A DNA stretch of 64,000 nt from NCBI RefSeq assembly GCF_019703515.2, contig NC_059372.1:28181431-28245430 (forward strand), written 5' to 3'. Position 1 is the first letter of the stretch, and every line of letters begins with the position of its first letter. The stretch comes from Myxocyprinus asiaticus (taxonomy: Eukaryota > Chordata > Actinopteri > Cypriniformes > Catostomidae). Positions 1-13,790 of this stretch are shown in pieces. Made by a program: the position numbers and the translations under genes. Under the pieces are notes generated by a model. The model was not told the DNA's origin, did no database searches, and was given only the letters and a program-made list of their open reading frames with translations.

Positions 1-1343
1 CCAGCTGATTCTTCTTGATTTTCAACGTTACCTTATAAACCTTTAAAGACAGACATACCATGAGCTCCGAGATTGTTCATCGATGATATATGCCTATGTT
101 GAAGCCATCGGTCAACATTATTTCAACTTTCAACATTTTTTTTAAAATCGTGTTTAATATCAGAATTCCTGGTGCATAGCTACACATTGTCCAGGAGAGA
201 GAAAGATCCACCAATCAGTGAACCATGGCAAACAAAGCCTGCCAAGCAAGTCCAGCAGCAACCACCCACTTCCATGATGCATTGTGAATGATGCAATCAA
301 GTCGGTCTCCCTAAATCCTAAAACTACATACTGTATATATTTGTATATATCTGAATATTTTGCAGTAAACTTAAAAACATATTAATACTTATAATCAACC
401 TAAAATCAATAGTTTTATATACTTACATTGTTTTTTATTCGATTATGTCATTTGCAATGCTTCATGGGTTTGTAGTTCGTGCACTAGTAAGTACTCAGTC
501 TTGTCCCTTTGTCTTTTTGTCAGATTTTGAAATGCTTTTTTGCTTTGTTTGTAATGTTGTGATTCACCTCGGAGCTGGTTGGTTTGTTTCATGTCTTAGA
601 ACTCTTTTATGAAGGATTTTATGGGGAATTTTTATTAATGAAGGCCTATAATGAACCACGTCATATTATTTAACAATAATGTTGCCACATTCGTGTAATT
701 TTCATGAGCTCAGGCTGCATTTACCACTATTAAGGTTAACCTTGCTATAATTTGCATCCACATTCAAAACCCAGAAATGTTGAAGGGTCCATGAAAGCTT
801 AATCTACACAAGTATGTTCCCCTCATGGTGACTAACATGTTGACATCACATAACCAGCCAAATACTACTCACTTTTTCACAGTAACCCCCTTATTATCAG
901 ACACTTACATTTGTAGAATAAATTAATTATGGCTGAGAAATATGCCTCAGAATAGTGCATTTCTATGAATTGGTAACTAAAAAGTTTTGCTTTTGCATAA
1001 TGCTGCATCCACACAGATCATTGTCAGTATAAAGTCCAAGACCAATGTCGTATTGGCCGATTTAAAACTTGGGTGCACTAAGTAAAATATTTACAAACTC
1101 AAATGGAAAATGAACAGATTAAAACAATTTACAATAGCACAGTGGCTGCTCTTAAGTACTGTAACGTGTAGATGTAACTGTAATGACCGCTATTATTTTC
1201 AGCAGTGGATCTAATGCTGATCACAACAGATAACCAATGAACCCCAAACTGCTGTTTTCTTGGTTAAGCCCCTCTCTCTGACTACAGTTTAAGGTGACAT
1301 CAGGAGCTTCTTAGAAAACAGGAAAGAGACATGTGCACAACAG
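1..1343. other. Non-coding, no gene recognised
   Basis: AT-rich sequence with stops in all frames. I see no exon, RNA gene or element boundary that I can support. Confidence 0.5.
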
Positions 1344-1573
1344 TCAAAGGAATCGCTCACCAAAACTGTTGTTCCAAATCATGTTGATTCAAACCTGTTT
1401 GACTTTCTTTCCTTCACGGATCACAAAAGGCAGAATGTTAGCCTGAAACTAATATTCTGCCCAACATCACCTTTTGTGTTCCATGGAACAAAGAATGTCA
1501 TATGGGTTGGAGCAACACAAGGGTGAGAAAATAATGATAGAATTTTCAGTTTTGGGTAAACTGTCCCTTTAAG
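1344..1573. mobile_element. MITE, TTAA / 'gggtgaac' family
   Basis: The ends are imperfect inverted repeats: the left has aaggaatcgctcaccaaaac and the right ends ttttgggtaaactgtccctt followed by taa. Inside, the two arms are near-palindromic (cacaaaaggcagaatgtta against aatattctgcccaacatcac). The same terminal motif recurs at about 11.1, 11.7, 25.6, 39.6 and 60.1 kb. It has no coding capacity. Confidence 0.7.
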
Positions 1574-2239
1574 CTGGACATGATGACCAACACATTCAAA
1601 GCTCTAAGAATAACATTTTAATATCAGCCACAGTTATTCTGCTTCAAACAAGGGTACCTGAAGATCGGAACAGCACAGGCTGTGCTGATTGACTCTGTTA
1701 ACCCAAGACTTGCTCTCACCTTTCATTTTCACCTTCTCACATCACTTCTCAATTCTCAGCTTCCTCTCACATCCTGTTACACAAACAAGACAGAGATCTC
1801 GAACAAACACATGATAAGGTGAAGAAGCTGCCAAAAACACTGCAAAAGAGAACGTCAAAAAAGTCACCCAAAAGCAATCTTGATGGCTTTTGGCTCTGAG
1901 GGTGTTTTTAAAGATTTCCTATTTTAGTGGCAAAGTAGGGTCAAGTGTTTGGTATAATTTTAAAGAAAACTTTTCCAGTTTTTTAATTATATAGATTATG
2001 ATAAATTCTCATACTCTCAGCTTAAGAAACTGCTGAACAATCACAAAAAAACATTTATTTATTTTTTTTAAATTATTTTTGTGATTTGACATTATATATC
2101 TCTGGGTGTTAAAAAGGTGGCTCTGAAAAACTGCTTTTGTTTTGTTCCCAATCATGTCAACTGTGAGTAAAATTGTGTGTTGATTCAACAAGTTGAATCA
2201 AAATCAAAAGTTAAAGCATTACAAAATAAATTTTTCCTA

Positions 2240-2540
2240 GTGTCCAAAGAGAAATCGAATCAAATTTAGTGAGATTTATGATTAAAACAAGAAAAAACTG
2301 TTTGCAAATGGAGTAAGAAAAATAAACTTAATTCAAAGAGAAAACAAGTTTATTTTGCTTACCCCATTGGTAGATTTCTTTTCTTGTTTTGAGTCTAAAG
2401 TTCACAAAATTTTGTCAGATTTATCTTAAAACAAGTCTTAATATCTTATCCCATTTTGCTTGACAAGTAAATAAATCATGTTTTAAGAATGTTTAGATAA
2501 TTTTACAGGAAAACAAGACAAAAAAAACTTGTCTTGAAAA

Positions 2541-2595
<55 letters not shown>

Positions 2596-2605
2596 CAGTG
2601 TACAT
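2240..2605. repeat. Dispersed AT-rich repeat with (TA)n tract
   Basis: Contains ttttacaggaaaacaagac and a (TA)n run at about 2547-2593 followed by ttgcagtgta. Closely related sequence (ttttacaggaaaacaatac) lies inside the hAT element at 6103-6759 and, reversed, inside the one at 46528-47372, so this module is shared between repeats. Confidence 0.5.
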
Positions 2606-2645
2606 GATATTAAAGCACAGCAAATTCAGAAGACAAAGCAAGCAT

Positions 2646-4537
2646 GGAAAAATGGCGCGCTGTTTCTCCCAGATGCGGCTGAAATGTAATCTAAGTACAA
2701 ACGAAACGTGTCAAGCAGAATTATCCGTTATTTTAGTGGATTACCTGTGTTAAAGGAACTTCAGGCACCCTAGGTGAGACCCTCCCCCCACTAAAATTAT
2801 TATAGAGCTATGTATTACTTTTTACACAAAAAGTACAAATTAACACATAATACATCCTAATGTGTGTAAACCCAAACTAGCAAAACATTAATTATAACAA
2901 TGTTGGAAAGAAGTATGCAAGTGCATGTTATGGCTTCTTAAGTAGGCATCATAAATGAGTATCACTGTATATAGGAATAACTTAACTATATAAGTGAATA
3001 AGTGCACGTAAACCAAGTCAAGTGGTCTAAGATGTAAAAAAAAACAAAAAAACAAAAAAAAAGGCACACTGCCCTAAAGATCTATTCACATTGTACAGTA
3101 TATTTCACAGCAGGCACATTTATAGGCTTTTATTATTACTGGGGAGTCTGGGGCCCATCAAGTACACAATCTATTGTACTATGATGTTGTAGGGGGGTTT
3201 CAAATTATTTATTTTATTTATTCATTTTGCAAAAACAGCACCAAAGCATTCATTTCTGGTGATTTTAGGAGCATCATTATCTTTAGTAGCCTATCTATAC
3301 ACAGTATATTGTGTAGCATTAATTTCACATTATACAGCACAAGATGGTTTATCAAAGTTACCTTACTCAAAAGCCTGCTGTGGCAGAATCATGGTACAGT
3401 ATGTTAAAACCTTGGTATTTTTATAATACAATAGGCCTATATCATGGTATTTATATGGAAGGCTACTCCAAAGAACATGTCCAAAAAACATAGTATTGGT
3501 TTGGTTTTGGTACTTTTAAGCGCTTTCATGTAATGTGTTTTGATACACTTTTATTTAGAAAGTATCTTTACCTGCAGTAGACAATCATTCACAGGCTGCA
3601 CACGCACATGATCTTCATCTCTGGCAAACGATTGAATACAAGCTGCAGGTTTTGTTTCAATGAATTGTAAGTAAATATTCACTTCATTCAGTGTTGTTTT
3701 TTGTTCTCTGTCTTCTAAAGCATCCCGTTACTATTTTACTGCGTGACAAAGAGGTTCAAATGATTCAGCCGGCCCGTTAGACAAATTACTTGAGAAGAAT
3801 CGACTCAAAAGACTGATTAATTCACGCATTGGGTATCACTTTGATTCACGGCTCATGAGTCTATGGCCGTGTTCACAATGGCATACTATCTATATTACAC
3901 TCACTGTTTTTGCCAAACACAGATATAACAGAAATAGTAGGAGTAGTATGTTAGTAAGGCTTTTAGTACACGGTCAATTTGTTCCATGGGGGCGGCACAA
4001 TGCGTCATCGGAACACAGGGCGCATTTTGTCTGACACAGATTGAACACTAATTATTGGCTCGGTAGATCGGCGCCCCCGAAGCGATGCCACCCTAAGCGC
4101 TCGCCTATGTCGTCTAATGGGTTGACCGGCCCTGACTTCAGGTGTTTGTGCTTGTCATTTGTATTGATATCAGACACACTGAAGAAGATCCGTGAAGCTC
4201 TCGTGATTTTGTATGTATCCACTTTTTAAATTTTTCCAATTGGAGGGTTATTTCCTTTTAAAGCCGCTCGTAATGGCAAAGTTTAAATGTTGTTTTAGCG
4301 CAGCAGTTGATTGACAGGTGAGGAGCGGTGCTTCGCTGCTGCCGGGACACATACAGGACGGATTAGCGTTTACACCTCAAATGTGATCTGGTCACATGCT
4401 TTTTTGAACACATTCCTATGTGGTTTTTGTGGTCTGATCACAAAGCCTTTCAGACCCCATTTAGACCTGTATTTAAGGCTGACCACATGTGATTGGATGA
4501 CCGAAACACATCTTAATACAAGGTGGAAACGGGGCCA
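2646..4537. mobile_element. Left-truncated MITE split by a later insertion
   Basis: Positions 2646-2765 and 4143-4537 are the two halves of one element. The intact copy is at 51792-52346, where the halves are contiguous. The right end (ttaatacaaggtggaaac then ggggcc) matches the inverted repeat of that copy; the left inverted repeat is absent here. The interruption is the hAT-type insert 2766-4134. Confidence 0.75.
2766..4134. mobile_element. hAT-type insertion with 8-bp target duplication
   Basis: A 1369-bp insert begins caccctaggtgagaccct and ends gggttgaccggccctg. It is flanked by perfect 8-bp direct repeats acttcagg at 2758-2765 and 4135-4142. The empty site is visible in the related copy near 51950, where only one such motif is present. 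Eight-bp duplications fit hAT elements. The two ends are not strongly similar to each other, so the family is uncertain. No transposase is seen. Confidence 0.7.
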
Positions 4538-6102
4538 TCGAGTCTGTCATGTACTTGGCATCATCTCCTGGTGGCCATATGTAGCAGTCACCAATCACAT
4601 GTCTCTCTGCCCAAATATGGATGACTTTTTGAACCGATCTGAACCAAATCCAATTGGTTTAACATTCCATGATGCTACAACATCCCAATAATGTCATCTG
4701 ATCCAGGAAAGCTAACATGTTTTCAGTCAGATGCTGTGTGCACTGTGCACATTGTGCTTCGTGTGAATTATCTAATGATCTATGCATCCGATTACCTTGT
4801 GTGTGGGCTCACTTGAAAGATAATCGCCTCCTCTAAGTAATGGTATGATATTTTATGTTCTGTTCATTTTTATTCAAAGACATGTACTTAGCTATTACGT
4901 GCTATATTTTTGTCTGTGAGTAAAACAAATAGGCTGGTTATATTATACTCTTGGAGAGCTTCCAAACAAAATATGACACATGGCTAATTGATTAGTTTGA
5001 TGTTTTTACTGATTACAATAAAATGTCCAGTGCAAAATTTTTCATAAATGATCAAAACGGAACATTTCTGATTTGTCTGCAAATTTTAAAGCACTTGTTC
5101 AATTCTGGTCATAACGCCTCTATGCACTGACCGAAGCTTGAAGTACAGTTGTGTGCATTCAAAACAGTACTGAGACAAAAACAGCATTCTTTCACTTATT
5201 TGAATGGATGTGATGGGAAAGGCACAGAGCCCAATTTTCAGATTCAGAAACATTTGAGTAGTCATTTTTATGAATATACTCTAAACCAAAACAGTACTGA
5301 GACCTAAACGTTCTTTCACTTACTTCTATGCAAATGTAGAATCTCGCTAGCTGGATTTGAAGGGATTTGATGTCAAAGGCAAAGCACGGGCGATTTTCGT
5401 GGCATGAACATTCACCACCTATTGCCGCTTGTCTGGAATTCAGCACTTTGGGTGGAAAAAGATGTGGATTTCCCTTGTGATCAAATTGGTTGAATCAACT
5501 AAAAACAACTGGGTGATGAGACACTAAATTCACTTGTGGTTGGAACTGCCAATTTAGTACAATAGGTTACTAAACTACCAAGTATAGCCAATAAAAATCA
5601 ACTTAAATTTCATCAGAGTACAGTGACATCTAGCATTACAAATGACTTTTCATGATTTATAGGTCTATTATAGGTCTAAAATAAATACACACTGTAATAT
5701 AAGAAGCATTCTCAAATCCTATGTAAATCTACTTAAGCCTATTTATTTGGTCAAGCCACATCAGAACACAACAACTTAATCTTCCCATATTATAAAACAA
5801 GTTTATTCAAAGTGCTTTACATAAAAATGATAAAGAAAATACAAGATACATACAAATCCATTTTAAAACCAATCAAGTACAAGAAATTAGATAAAACACA
5901 ATGTGCACAAAATGATCCACCACCAGACTGTTATTGCCCATGGCATGTATTCTGGACTCTGGATTTACTTCTATCTATATATCTTATATGTATATACAGT
6001 TATTTATAACTGTGGCTGAGTTATTTCTAAATGGGGACATACTATTTTTTTTGTTTTTTATATATAAAAAGCTAATTATAATAAATAAAGACTTACTGTA
6101 AC
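4538..6102. other. Non-coding with a short local direct repeat
   Basis: No gene recognised. A local direct repeat is present: aaaacagtactgagac occurs near 5161 and again near 5288, each followed by a gttctttcactta-like or attctttcactta stretch. Confidence 0.45.
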
Positions 6103-6759
6103 CAGGGTTGGGAGAGTTACTTTTGAAATGTATTCCACTACAGATTACAGAATACATGCTGTAAAATGTAATTTGTAACGTACTCCATTAGATTACTCAA
6201 GGACAGTAACATATTCTAAATACTTTGGATTACTTCTTCAGAACTGGTAGATTTTTTCACTTGTTTTGACTATAAAAACTCTGCCAGTACAGTAAGACAA
6301 AATACACATGTTAAAAATTCATTCTCTGAAAAACCTAAATATCTTATGCAGTGTTGTTTCTCAAACAAGATAAATCTAATTGATCTTGTTTTAAGGATTT
6401 TTAGATATTTTTACAGGAAAACAATACAAAAATTATTATCAAGAATAAGATTTTTGCCCTAATATCAAAGGACTTACTAGAGAAAAAAAGAAATTATGAT
6501 CCAACGTGAATTTTCTTGATAAAAAATATGATCGTGCCTGGGAACATGCATGTTTTCCATCTAAAAGGACTAAATATTCAATTAAACAAATGACAATAAA
6601 ATGCAAAGTAATCTCTTCAGTAATCAAAATACTTTTTGAATGTAACTGTATTCTAATTACCAATTATTTAAACTGTAACTGTAGTGGAATACAGTTACTT
6701 ATATTTTGTATTTTAAATATGTATTCCCGTTACCTGTATTCCGTTACTCCCCAACCCTG
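6103..6759. mobile_element. Non-autonomous hAT element
   Basis: 657 bp running from cagggttgggagagttac to ccgttactccccaaccctg, so the ends are clear terminal inverted repeats. It is flanked by the perfect 8-bp duplication actgtaac (6095-6102 and 6760-6767). A second copy, in the opposite orientation and also with an 8-bp duplication, is at 46528-47372. No transposase reading frame remains. Confidence 0.92.
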
Positions 6760-6767
6760 ACTGTAAC

Positions 6768-8432
6768 CCACACTTTAACCCTAGTGAAAAAAAATATATT
6801 AAATTATTTCGCATTTTTACATTTTTAAATTGTTTTTGCATCCCTAAATATCCCCAATGGTAGGTTTGGGGACAATTTCATCCTCACATACAAACCCCAG
6901 AACAAATGGAACACATCATTGGTCACCTACTTCTGCCAAATATCTTTACAAGTAACCATGTGTATTCATTAATTGCACAATTCTCAAAAAAAAAAAAAAA
7001 AAAAAAAACATAGCACATTGACATCTTGTGATGTGTTCTCTTCTCCTTTCTCTATACCCAACTATATTGAGTATTATTTAAGTAAGGGACTATTAACTGA
7101 CCATGAACACATTTTGGAGAAGAAATAGAATTTGAGGGGCCTGCACACAGATCTATTTTTGCCAATTTGCTCCCACAAAAAGAATGAACTGCCTGGTAAT
7201 GCTAGATTGCCAGTGTAACATAGTTCATAATTGTAATTTCTTATTTCCTACTGTGCCAAACAATTTCCTCTGCTTCTCACTGTTAGATGTATCGTATTGG
7301 CATAGCAAGCTGGCATGGCAAAGGCAAGCGTTTCTTATTTTCCTGTCCATATTGTTAATAATAAAATGCAAACTTGAACAATGAGAATGAAGATGATGTC
7401 AACATCATTTAAATTTAAGCAGGAATACTCAAAGCCACTGTCCTCAGCTCTTTTGAAAACTCTACGGGAGTGTGCTGGCCTTCCCCCGGGGACTGATACC
7501 ATGCACGGCATGCATAAGTAATAAACTGTTTTCTGAATCTCCACACAGAACAATTACTCTTTCCAAGAGAGTTCTATGTCAAAAAAATTGAAATGTGTTT
7601 ATTTCAAATATATTCAAATTCATCTTCACTTGCCACTTAAATCGTCAGGTATCATTTTGTGGGTATCACAGGGTGAAATGGTGAAAAAAAAATAAAAAAT
7701 CATTTTGAATTTAAGACAATGTTCCTCATGGTTAAAAAATGAGGGAGGCATCTTAAAAATGAATGTTTATGCATTAACAGTGAAAATTTTTACATTTGGA
7801 ACCACCGAATTAATTCAGGAAAGTGTTTTAAGATTAATAAGACTCATGATAAATCATTCAAAACAGTCAGTGGTTACTCTGGTGTGAATTAATAACAAAC
7901 CAATGGGAACTGGGCTGGAACACAATGAACCTTAATCCACATGCATGTTTTTAGGGAACTAAGATATGATTTCATGTATGAGACCTGCGACCTACAACAA
8001 GGGATTCAGTCTGTTTCTCCCATCTATCTTTCTTTCTCACATGTACAGACAAACACACACACACTCACACTCCTCTGTTCTATTTCCATATCAAACATTG
8101 TTTTGCTCCGAATTTCCATGTTTACTTGCCTCCACTTGCAGGTGCTGTGTCAAGTCAGTCAGATGTAAATGAAGAGGCAAGGAGTGTGTTCGTTTGTGTA
8201 TGTGTGTGTGAGAGAATGTCAGTGTGTTGGCAGAGCCGTAGAGGCATTATTTTAATATTTGTCTAAATCAGACAGGCAACACAAGTTTTGCTGTGCAAAA
8301 CCACAACATCTCTAGCATCAGAGTTAACTTGTTCACAACCCAGGGAACAACAGAGGTGCTTCACAGTATTTTACAACATGTTTTAATCAAGAGGGTGAGA
8401 GCAAAAAAAAAAAACATACATTTGATTTGATA
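6768..8432. other. Non-coding, poly-A tract
   Basis: No gene recognised. Includes a long A run at about 6986-7008 and a short CA-rich stretch near 8053-8070. Confidence 0.45.
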
Positions 8433-8728
8433 TTTAAAAGTGATGTGTAACTTCTGTGCCACTAGTGGAACCAAACAGAATTGCAAATATAATGACTCCA
8501 CCGGCTTCCACTGGTCGTTCAAACTAATAGTCCCGCACCAATCGTACGCCATTGGTTGAGTCTATGTTGCTGTATTGGCCTGGTTGGGATGCTCAAACAA
8601 ACAGAGCAATGTTCTGATAGTGCCACACAGTCACAGTGTTTCTAATTAAACCTACAAATGGCTTATACTTACAGTCTACTCTGCATATTAAACTGGAATA
8701 GGAGAAAGTTTACACACCTCACCTTTAA
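8433..8728. mobile_element. MITE, 'ttaaaggtg..gtgtaa' family
   Basis: Left end tttaaaagtgatgtgtaac and right end tttacacacctcaccttta are inverted repeats with TTAA-like termini. A copy in the opposite orientation lies at 12551-12861; both share gagcaatgttNtgatagtgccac. Non-coding. Confidence 0.75.
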
Positions 8729-9050
8729 GCAAATAAATTTATCTGAAATAAAATCAAAGTAAATTCAGAACCAGCCATAACTGACTCTCGGATACTAAAC
8801 TAACTGGCTTTTTTTTATTTATTTATTTTTTATTTGTGAATCCAATGCCTTGCATCATTTGGACTCTTCTCACATTGTTAGTTCTCAGTTTGCATGTTTC
8901 TGCTTGTGTGTGCCTTTTTGTTGACAGTTGCAGTCTGATTTTAACATATGCTCCTGTAAAATTGTAAGCTGTCATCTCATGTCCACAACCTCTGCAGTGT
9001 GAAGTGTTTATCTACCTTGTAACCTAAGCAGAGAAAAAGAGCCAATGCAT

Positions 9051-9881
9051 CTTAGGGGGCTTACACTGGGCACGTTTGCTGCGGATCGATTCCAAGTGCG
9101 ATTGTTCCCGGTGCCCCCCGCAGCGTTGGTCTGGTTTCACACTCACTTGATTCTATCGAACCCCGGTCATCACAAACATGCATGGAGAACACAACGCGAC
9201 TCATACTTTTTTATTTAAATTTTTATTTTGGTGCCATTATGCACAGCAGAGTGAGCAACAACTGCGTATATGTACGCTTCATGGCGTAACTCATCAGATG
9301 TCCATGGGAAGGTGGCTTGCTGCTACTCGCAAACAGCATTTTTTGAGGAGACAGCTGATTGCAAGGAATTCATTTGCATCTTTGTTTACACTGTACGCTT
9401 ACGCTCGTGTCCAAGGTGAAGTTATCACCACTGTCATCTCCTATTATACCCTATATTTATAACCTATAATAGTATTTGTATATAGTATTTATAAGGTGTA
9501 TAGGTAGATAGACAGACAGACAGTATTTATAGTGTTGATTGTACTTGTATGTCATTGTGGTGTCATTCTTTTTTTGGGACTTTCAGGAATGTGTGGATCC
9601 TCGTGTGTTGTCGAAACTAATGATGTTGTCATCAGCTAAAACGCATGCGCAGGTTACTTTACTTCCTGAACGAGTGCGCACACGAGTCCGAGTTGCTTTC
9701 ACATTCTCGCGAATCGCGCTACAGTTCCATTGCAACCGAATTCAGACCACCTCCTACAGGTAGTCTCGGGTTCGGTACCGTGGTGCACTCCCCGGTCCGC
9801 ATGACAGCTTTCACTTTACCAATTTTTCATGTGAACCGTGCTCTGTTTCTAACTAAACTGCCAATGTGAAAGCACCCTTAG
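9051..9881. mobile_element. Non-autonomous DNA transposon
   Basis: The left end ttagggggcttacactgggc and right end gccaatgtgaaagcaccctt plus a are imperfect inverted repeats of about 22 bp. The interior has no transposase signature that I recognise. Confidence 0.6.
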
Positions 9882-10093
9882 ATGATATTGCATGTGACAG
9901 ATATAATTAGCATTCATTAAATAGTAAAAAAAACCAAACAAAAAAAACATGCATTAACAGTACGGACAGCGAAACAAACATTACTGCTGGGACATTCAGC
10001 CCAGAACATCTGGCAGTGAATCTGTTGCATCAACTCTGACTCTACAGTGTGTACTCTACAGAAACAGTCAAACTGCTACTAGATTTTAGGTTA

Positions 10094-10342
<249 letters not shown>

Positions 10343-10449
10343 CTATAACACAGTCAAGAAATGAATGAATCCTGTTTTTTCAGAAGGCTCAGTAGAGATA
10401 TATGGATGTGTAAATCATCAGTAACTGAAAAGGATTGAACAGAGAGAAA

Positions 10450-11072
10450 ACTCATTTACTCACCCTCGTGCCATCCCAGATGTGTATGACTTACTTTCTT
10501 CTGCAGAACACAAATGAAGATTTTTAAAAGAATATCTCAGCTCTGTAGGTCCTCACAATTCAAGTAAATGGGTACCAAAATTTTGAAGTTCCAAAAGCAC
10601 ATATAGGCAGCATAAAAGTAATCCATATGACTCCAGTGGTTAAATCCATGTCTTCAGAAGCTATTTGAAAGGAGCGGATGAGAAATAGGTCAATATTTAA
10701 GTCCTTTTTTTACAATAAATCTAATTTTCACATTCTTCTTTTGTTTTTTTTGCAATTCACATTCTTTTTGCATATCGCCACCTACTGGGCAGGGATGAGA
10801 AATTATAGTAAAAAAATCTCACCCACACCTACCGTATTGCTTCTGAAGATATATATTTAACCAATGTAGTCTTATGTGTTACATTTATGCTGCCTTTATG
10901 TGCTTTTTGGAGCTTCAAAATGTACTTGCAAATGACCTACAGAGTTGAGATATTCATCTAAAAATCTTTCTTCGTGTTTAGCAGAAGAAAGAAAATCATA
11001 CACATCTGGGATGGCATTAGGGTGAGTAAATAGTGAGATAATTATCATTTTTGGGTGAACTCTCTCTTTAAG
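10450..11072. mobile_element. MITE with long inverted arms
   Basis: An approximately 620-bp near-palindrome. The left arm has ccatcccagatgtgtatgac and tcttctgcagaacacaaatg; the right arm has the reverse complement (agcagaagaaagaaaatc, acacatctgggatggca) and ends atttttgggtgaac followed by a ctttaa-type terminus. Same family as 25593-26285 and 59547-60132. Confidence 0.8.
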
Positions 11073-11078
11073 GTCTTC

Positions 11079-11304
11079 TTAAAGGGATGGTTCACCCAAA
11101 AATTTAAATTCTCTTTCACTTATATTTGCCTCTTTTTTTCCACACAATTGAAGTGAATGGTTACTGAGGGTGTCGACAGTCCCAAACATTGTGCCTTTTG
11201 CATTCTACAGAAGAAAAAAAAAATAATAATCTAACTGGTTTACAATGACATGAGGCTAAGTAATCAATGTCAGAATTTTCATTTTTGGGTGAAATAACCC
11301 TTTA
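11079..11304. mobile_element. Short MITE, TTAA / 'ggttcaccca' ends
   Basis: Starts ttaaagggatggttcaccca and ends tttgggtgaaataaccctt plus taa: near-perfect inverted repeats about 226 bp apart. It sits directly against the MITE at 10450-11072. Confidence 0.85.
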
Positions 11305-11684
11305 AGTTTCTAACCCAGACCCTTTGAAAAAAACTCTCTAACAACCACATTGACTACATTCACACAGTGTTTGGGATTGACAACCATATTTAGTTTCAGT
11401 TGTGACTGCAAAATTGTCTTGTACATACAACAGCAGACAGGAGTGGATAATATCTGTATGAACAGGTAACCAGTCAGTCTCGTCTCTAACTAGCAATGGT
11501 CTTGAGTAATCCCTAACTATAGTGATAGTTAACAATAATAAATATAAGGATTTGTATTAAGTCTTTAAGGATTTTATACGTTCTAAGCTATTTTGGGCAG
11601 CTCCTGCTGCTTTCATCCTCTAATACTGCTAAAACTCTATGCTTCTGTCCAGTTAACTTATTTCTTTCTCTTCTATCCAAACAA

Positions 11685-11977
11685 TTAAAAGGGTAGTTCA
11701 CCCAAAAAAAATTATATTGTCACCTCAAACCATTCCAAACCCATCTGACTTTCTCTCTTCTGGGCAATACAAAAGGAGTTGTTTGGCAGAATGTTACAGA
11801 ACAACGGTTTTTAGTCGTCATTCACTTTCATTGTATGGAAAAAAGATGCAATGAAAATGAATGGTGACTGAAGCTAACATTCTACCTAACCTCTCCTTTT
11901 GTGTTCCACGGAAGAAAGCAAGTCATATGGGTTTGGAACGACAGGAGGGTGAGTAAATAACAGAATTTTCATTTTTT
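11685..11977. mobile_element. MITE, TTAA / 'agttcaccca' family, right end eroded
   Basis: Starts ttaaaagggtagttcaccca. The two inner arms are inverted (ccattccaaacccatctgac against catatgggtttggaacgac). The right end reads ggtgagtaaataacagaatt then ttcattttt without a clear closing repeat. Confidence 0.7.
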
Positions 11978-12460
11978 CCATATTTTCTATCAGTTTTTCT
12001 ATGCTGAGACATTGACAGGTCTAACATTAGTGATTGACAGAAAATAATAACCCACAAAGCACGCGCCTGTATGCATGTTTGTCAATGACATGACAGACAA
12101 CTAGTTGTCAACTGTGTTTCATTTCGCACCTATGAACTGAACGCACTCGCAAAATTGGGTTGCGTGTCCTGAAAATTTAAGGGATACACTTTGGTTATAG
12201 AATGCCATTGTCAAAATCTTATAAACGAAACTGTGTACGAACGGAACTATATTTTACACACCCAACAGGACTGGCAACTGTACTCTGCTGCTGTGTGAAG
12301 GCATAAACCTGCTCCCTGCTTTGCTTAGATGTACATAAAACCATACTCAAAAACAGACAGAGGAAGTAGAAAGCCATAACTACATTCAGTAAAAGACATG
12401 AGCTATGGCTGATTGCTCCTTTTTTATTTGGACTGAAAAGCTCCTGACAAAACTAACCTG

Positions 12461-13008
12461 TTGAAAAAAACAGCATGGTTGGACACTGTATGTGTTTGGA
12501 TGCTGGTCCCCAGCATGTTATGCTGGTGTGCTAGTTTCCCCATTAGGCTTTTTAAATGTGTAATTTTTTTCCAATGTCAAAATACTTACTCTTATCCCAG
12601 CTAAATATGAGATAAATATACAGTAAGTGATCCTTTTTATAGGTTCATTCCCCCAGGAAAATGTACACAGTGTGGCTCTGTGGCACTATCAAAACATTGC
12701 TCTGTTAGTTTGCGCATCCTGACAAGCCCAATTTAGCAACATTGGCACAACCAATGGCCTGATTATGGGGCGGGAATATCTGTTTGTTACTGGTCCAATG
12801 GAAGACAAGCATAGTTGTCAGGTGAAGCTAATGGCACAGAAATTACACACTTCACCTTTAACTACTTTAACCAGCAAAATTTCATCACTCAACCAGCTTT
12901 ACCAGAAAACTATGCTGGACCACAGGCTAGACCAGTAACAAAACAGCATTAACCAGCCTAAGCAATCATGGAAAGGTATGCTGGTCTATGCAGGTCTTTT
13001 TGACTAGG
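12461..13008. repeat. 'gctggt/accagc' repeat interrupted by a MITE
   Basis: Multiple atgctggt and accagc words flank the MITE at 12551-12861 on both sides (catgttatgctggtgtgcta on the left; accagcctaagcaatc on the right). A related cluster is at 39440-39605. Non-coding. Confidence 0.6.
12551..12861. mobile_element. MITE nested in the 'gctggt' repeat
   Basis: Left end tttaaatgtgtaa and right end ttacacacttcacctttaa are inverted repeats. The interior is the reverse complement of much of 8433-8728. Its position inside the flanking repeat shows that it inserted later. Confidence 0.65.
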
Positions 13009-13701
13009 TATTGTTTTGTTTTTTTAAACTGATGTAACATTCCTTCACACTCAGCAGCTTCTTTTGAACTAGTGTAAAGATAATATTCTGCATAGCACAA
13101 TAGATGTGTATTAGGGGCAATATGTAATAATGCTATTGAATATATGAGAATAAATATGTGAAAGTGTATTATTGCATATGAATATTCTATTCAAAACAAA
13201 TTTCTTGCCATTTTATCTCTAAGAATGAATTCTGACTGAAAATTTGCATGGTTTCTTATAATTTAGAGGATTTGTTCTGGATCCTAAACCAAGTAGTAAA
13301 GAATAATCACCGACCGTTCACTGGCCATTTTCTCAGTTCAAAGCTCCTTTAGGTGCATTGAGTATTTTATTTATTTATTTGTTTGTTTGTTTGTTTTGCT
13401 GGCCAATATGACAGTGGTCCTGTAATGACTTTGTGGACCTTGTATTTACACTTACTGGCCTTGACAGAATTTCAGACAAAAGTTAAAGTTTTTGATGACC
13501 GATGCTGTCACCAATGATTAATTTGTTCCACAACGAAATGTAGGGGATTACCAAAATAAAGTGAGCAATTTTCGACTGGCAATGTTATCGCAGCATGGTG
13601 TCAACCATGGGGGACCACCCTTAATAAATTATTATAGTATTTTCAAGGCCACACTGATATTACTGGAATCTCATAAATCTTAAACAGATTTGTAAAACTG
13701 T

Positions 13702-13703
13702 TA

Positions 13704-13788
<85 letters not shown>
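13702..13788. repeat. (TA)n-(CA)n microsatellite
   Basis: A pure TA run followed directly by a pure CA run, ending exactly where Tc1-like sequence begins. Confidence 0.97.

Positions 13789-13790
<2 letters not shown>

Noticed and set aside
4311..4691. 126-codon open frame
   Set aside because: It overlaps the right end of a MITE and a similar partial frame appears in the other copy near 52119, so it is repeat sequence.
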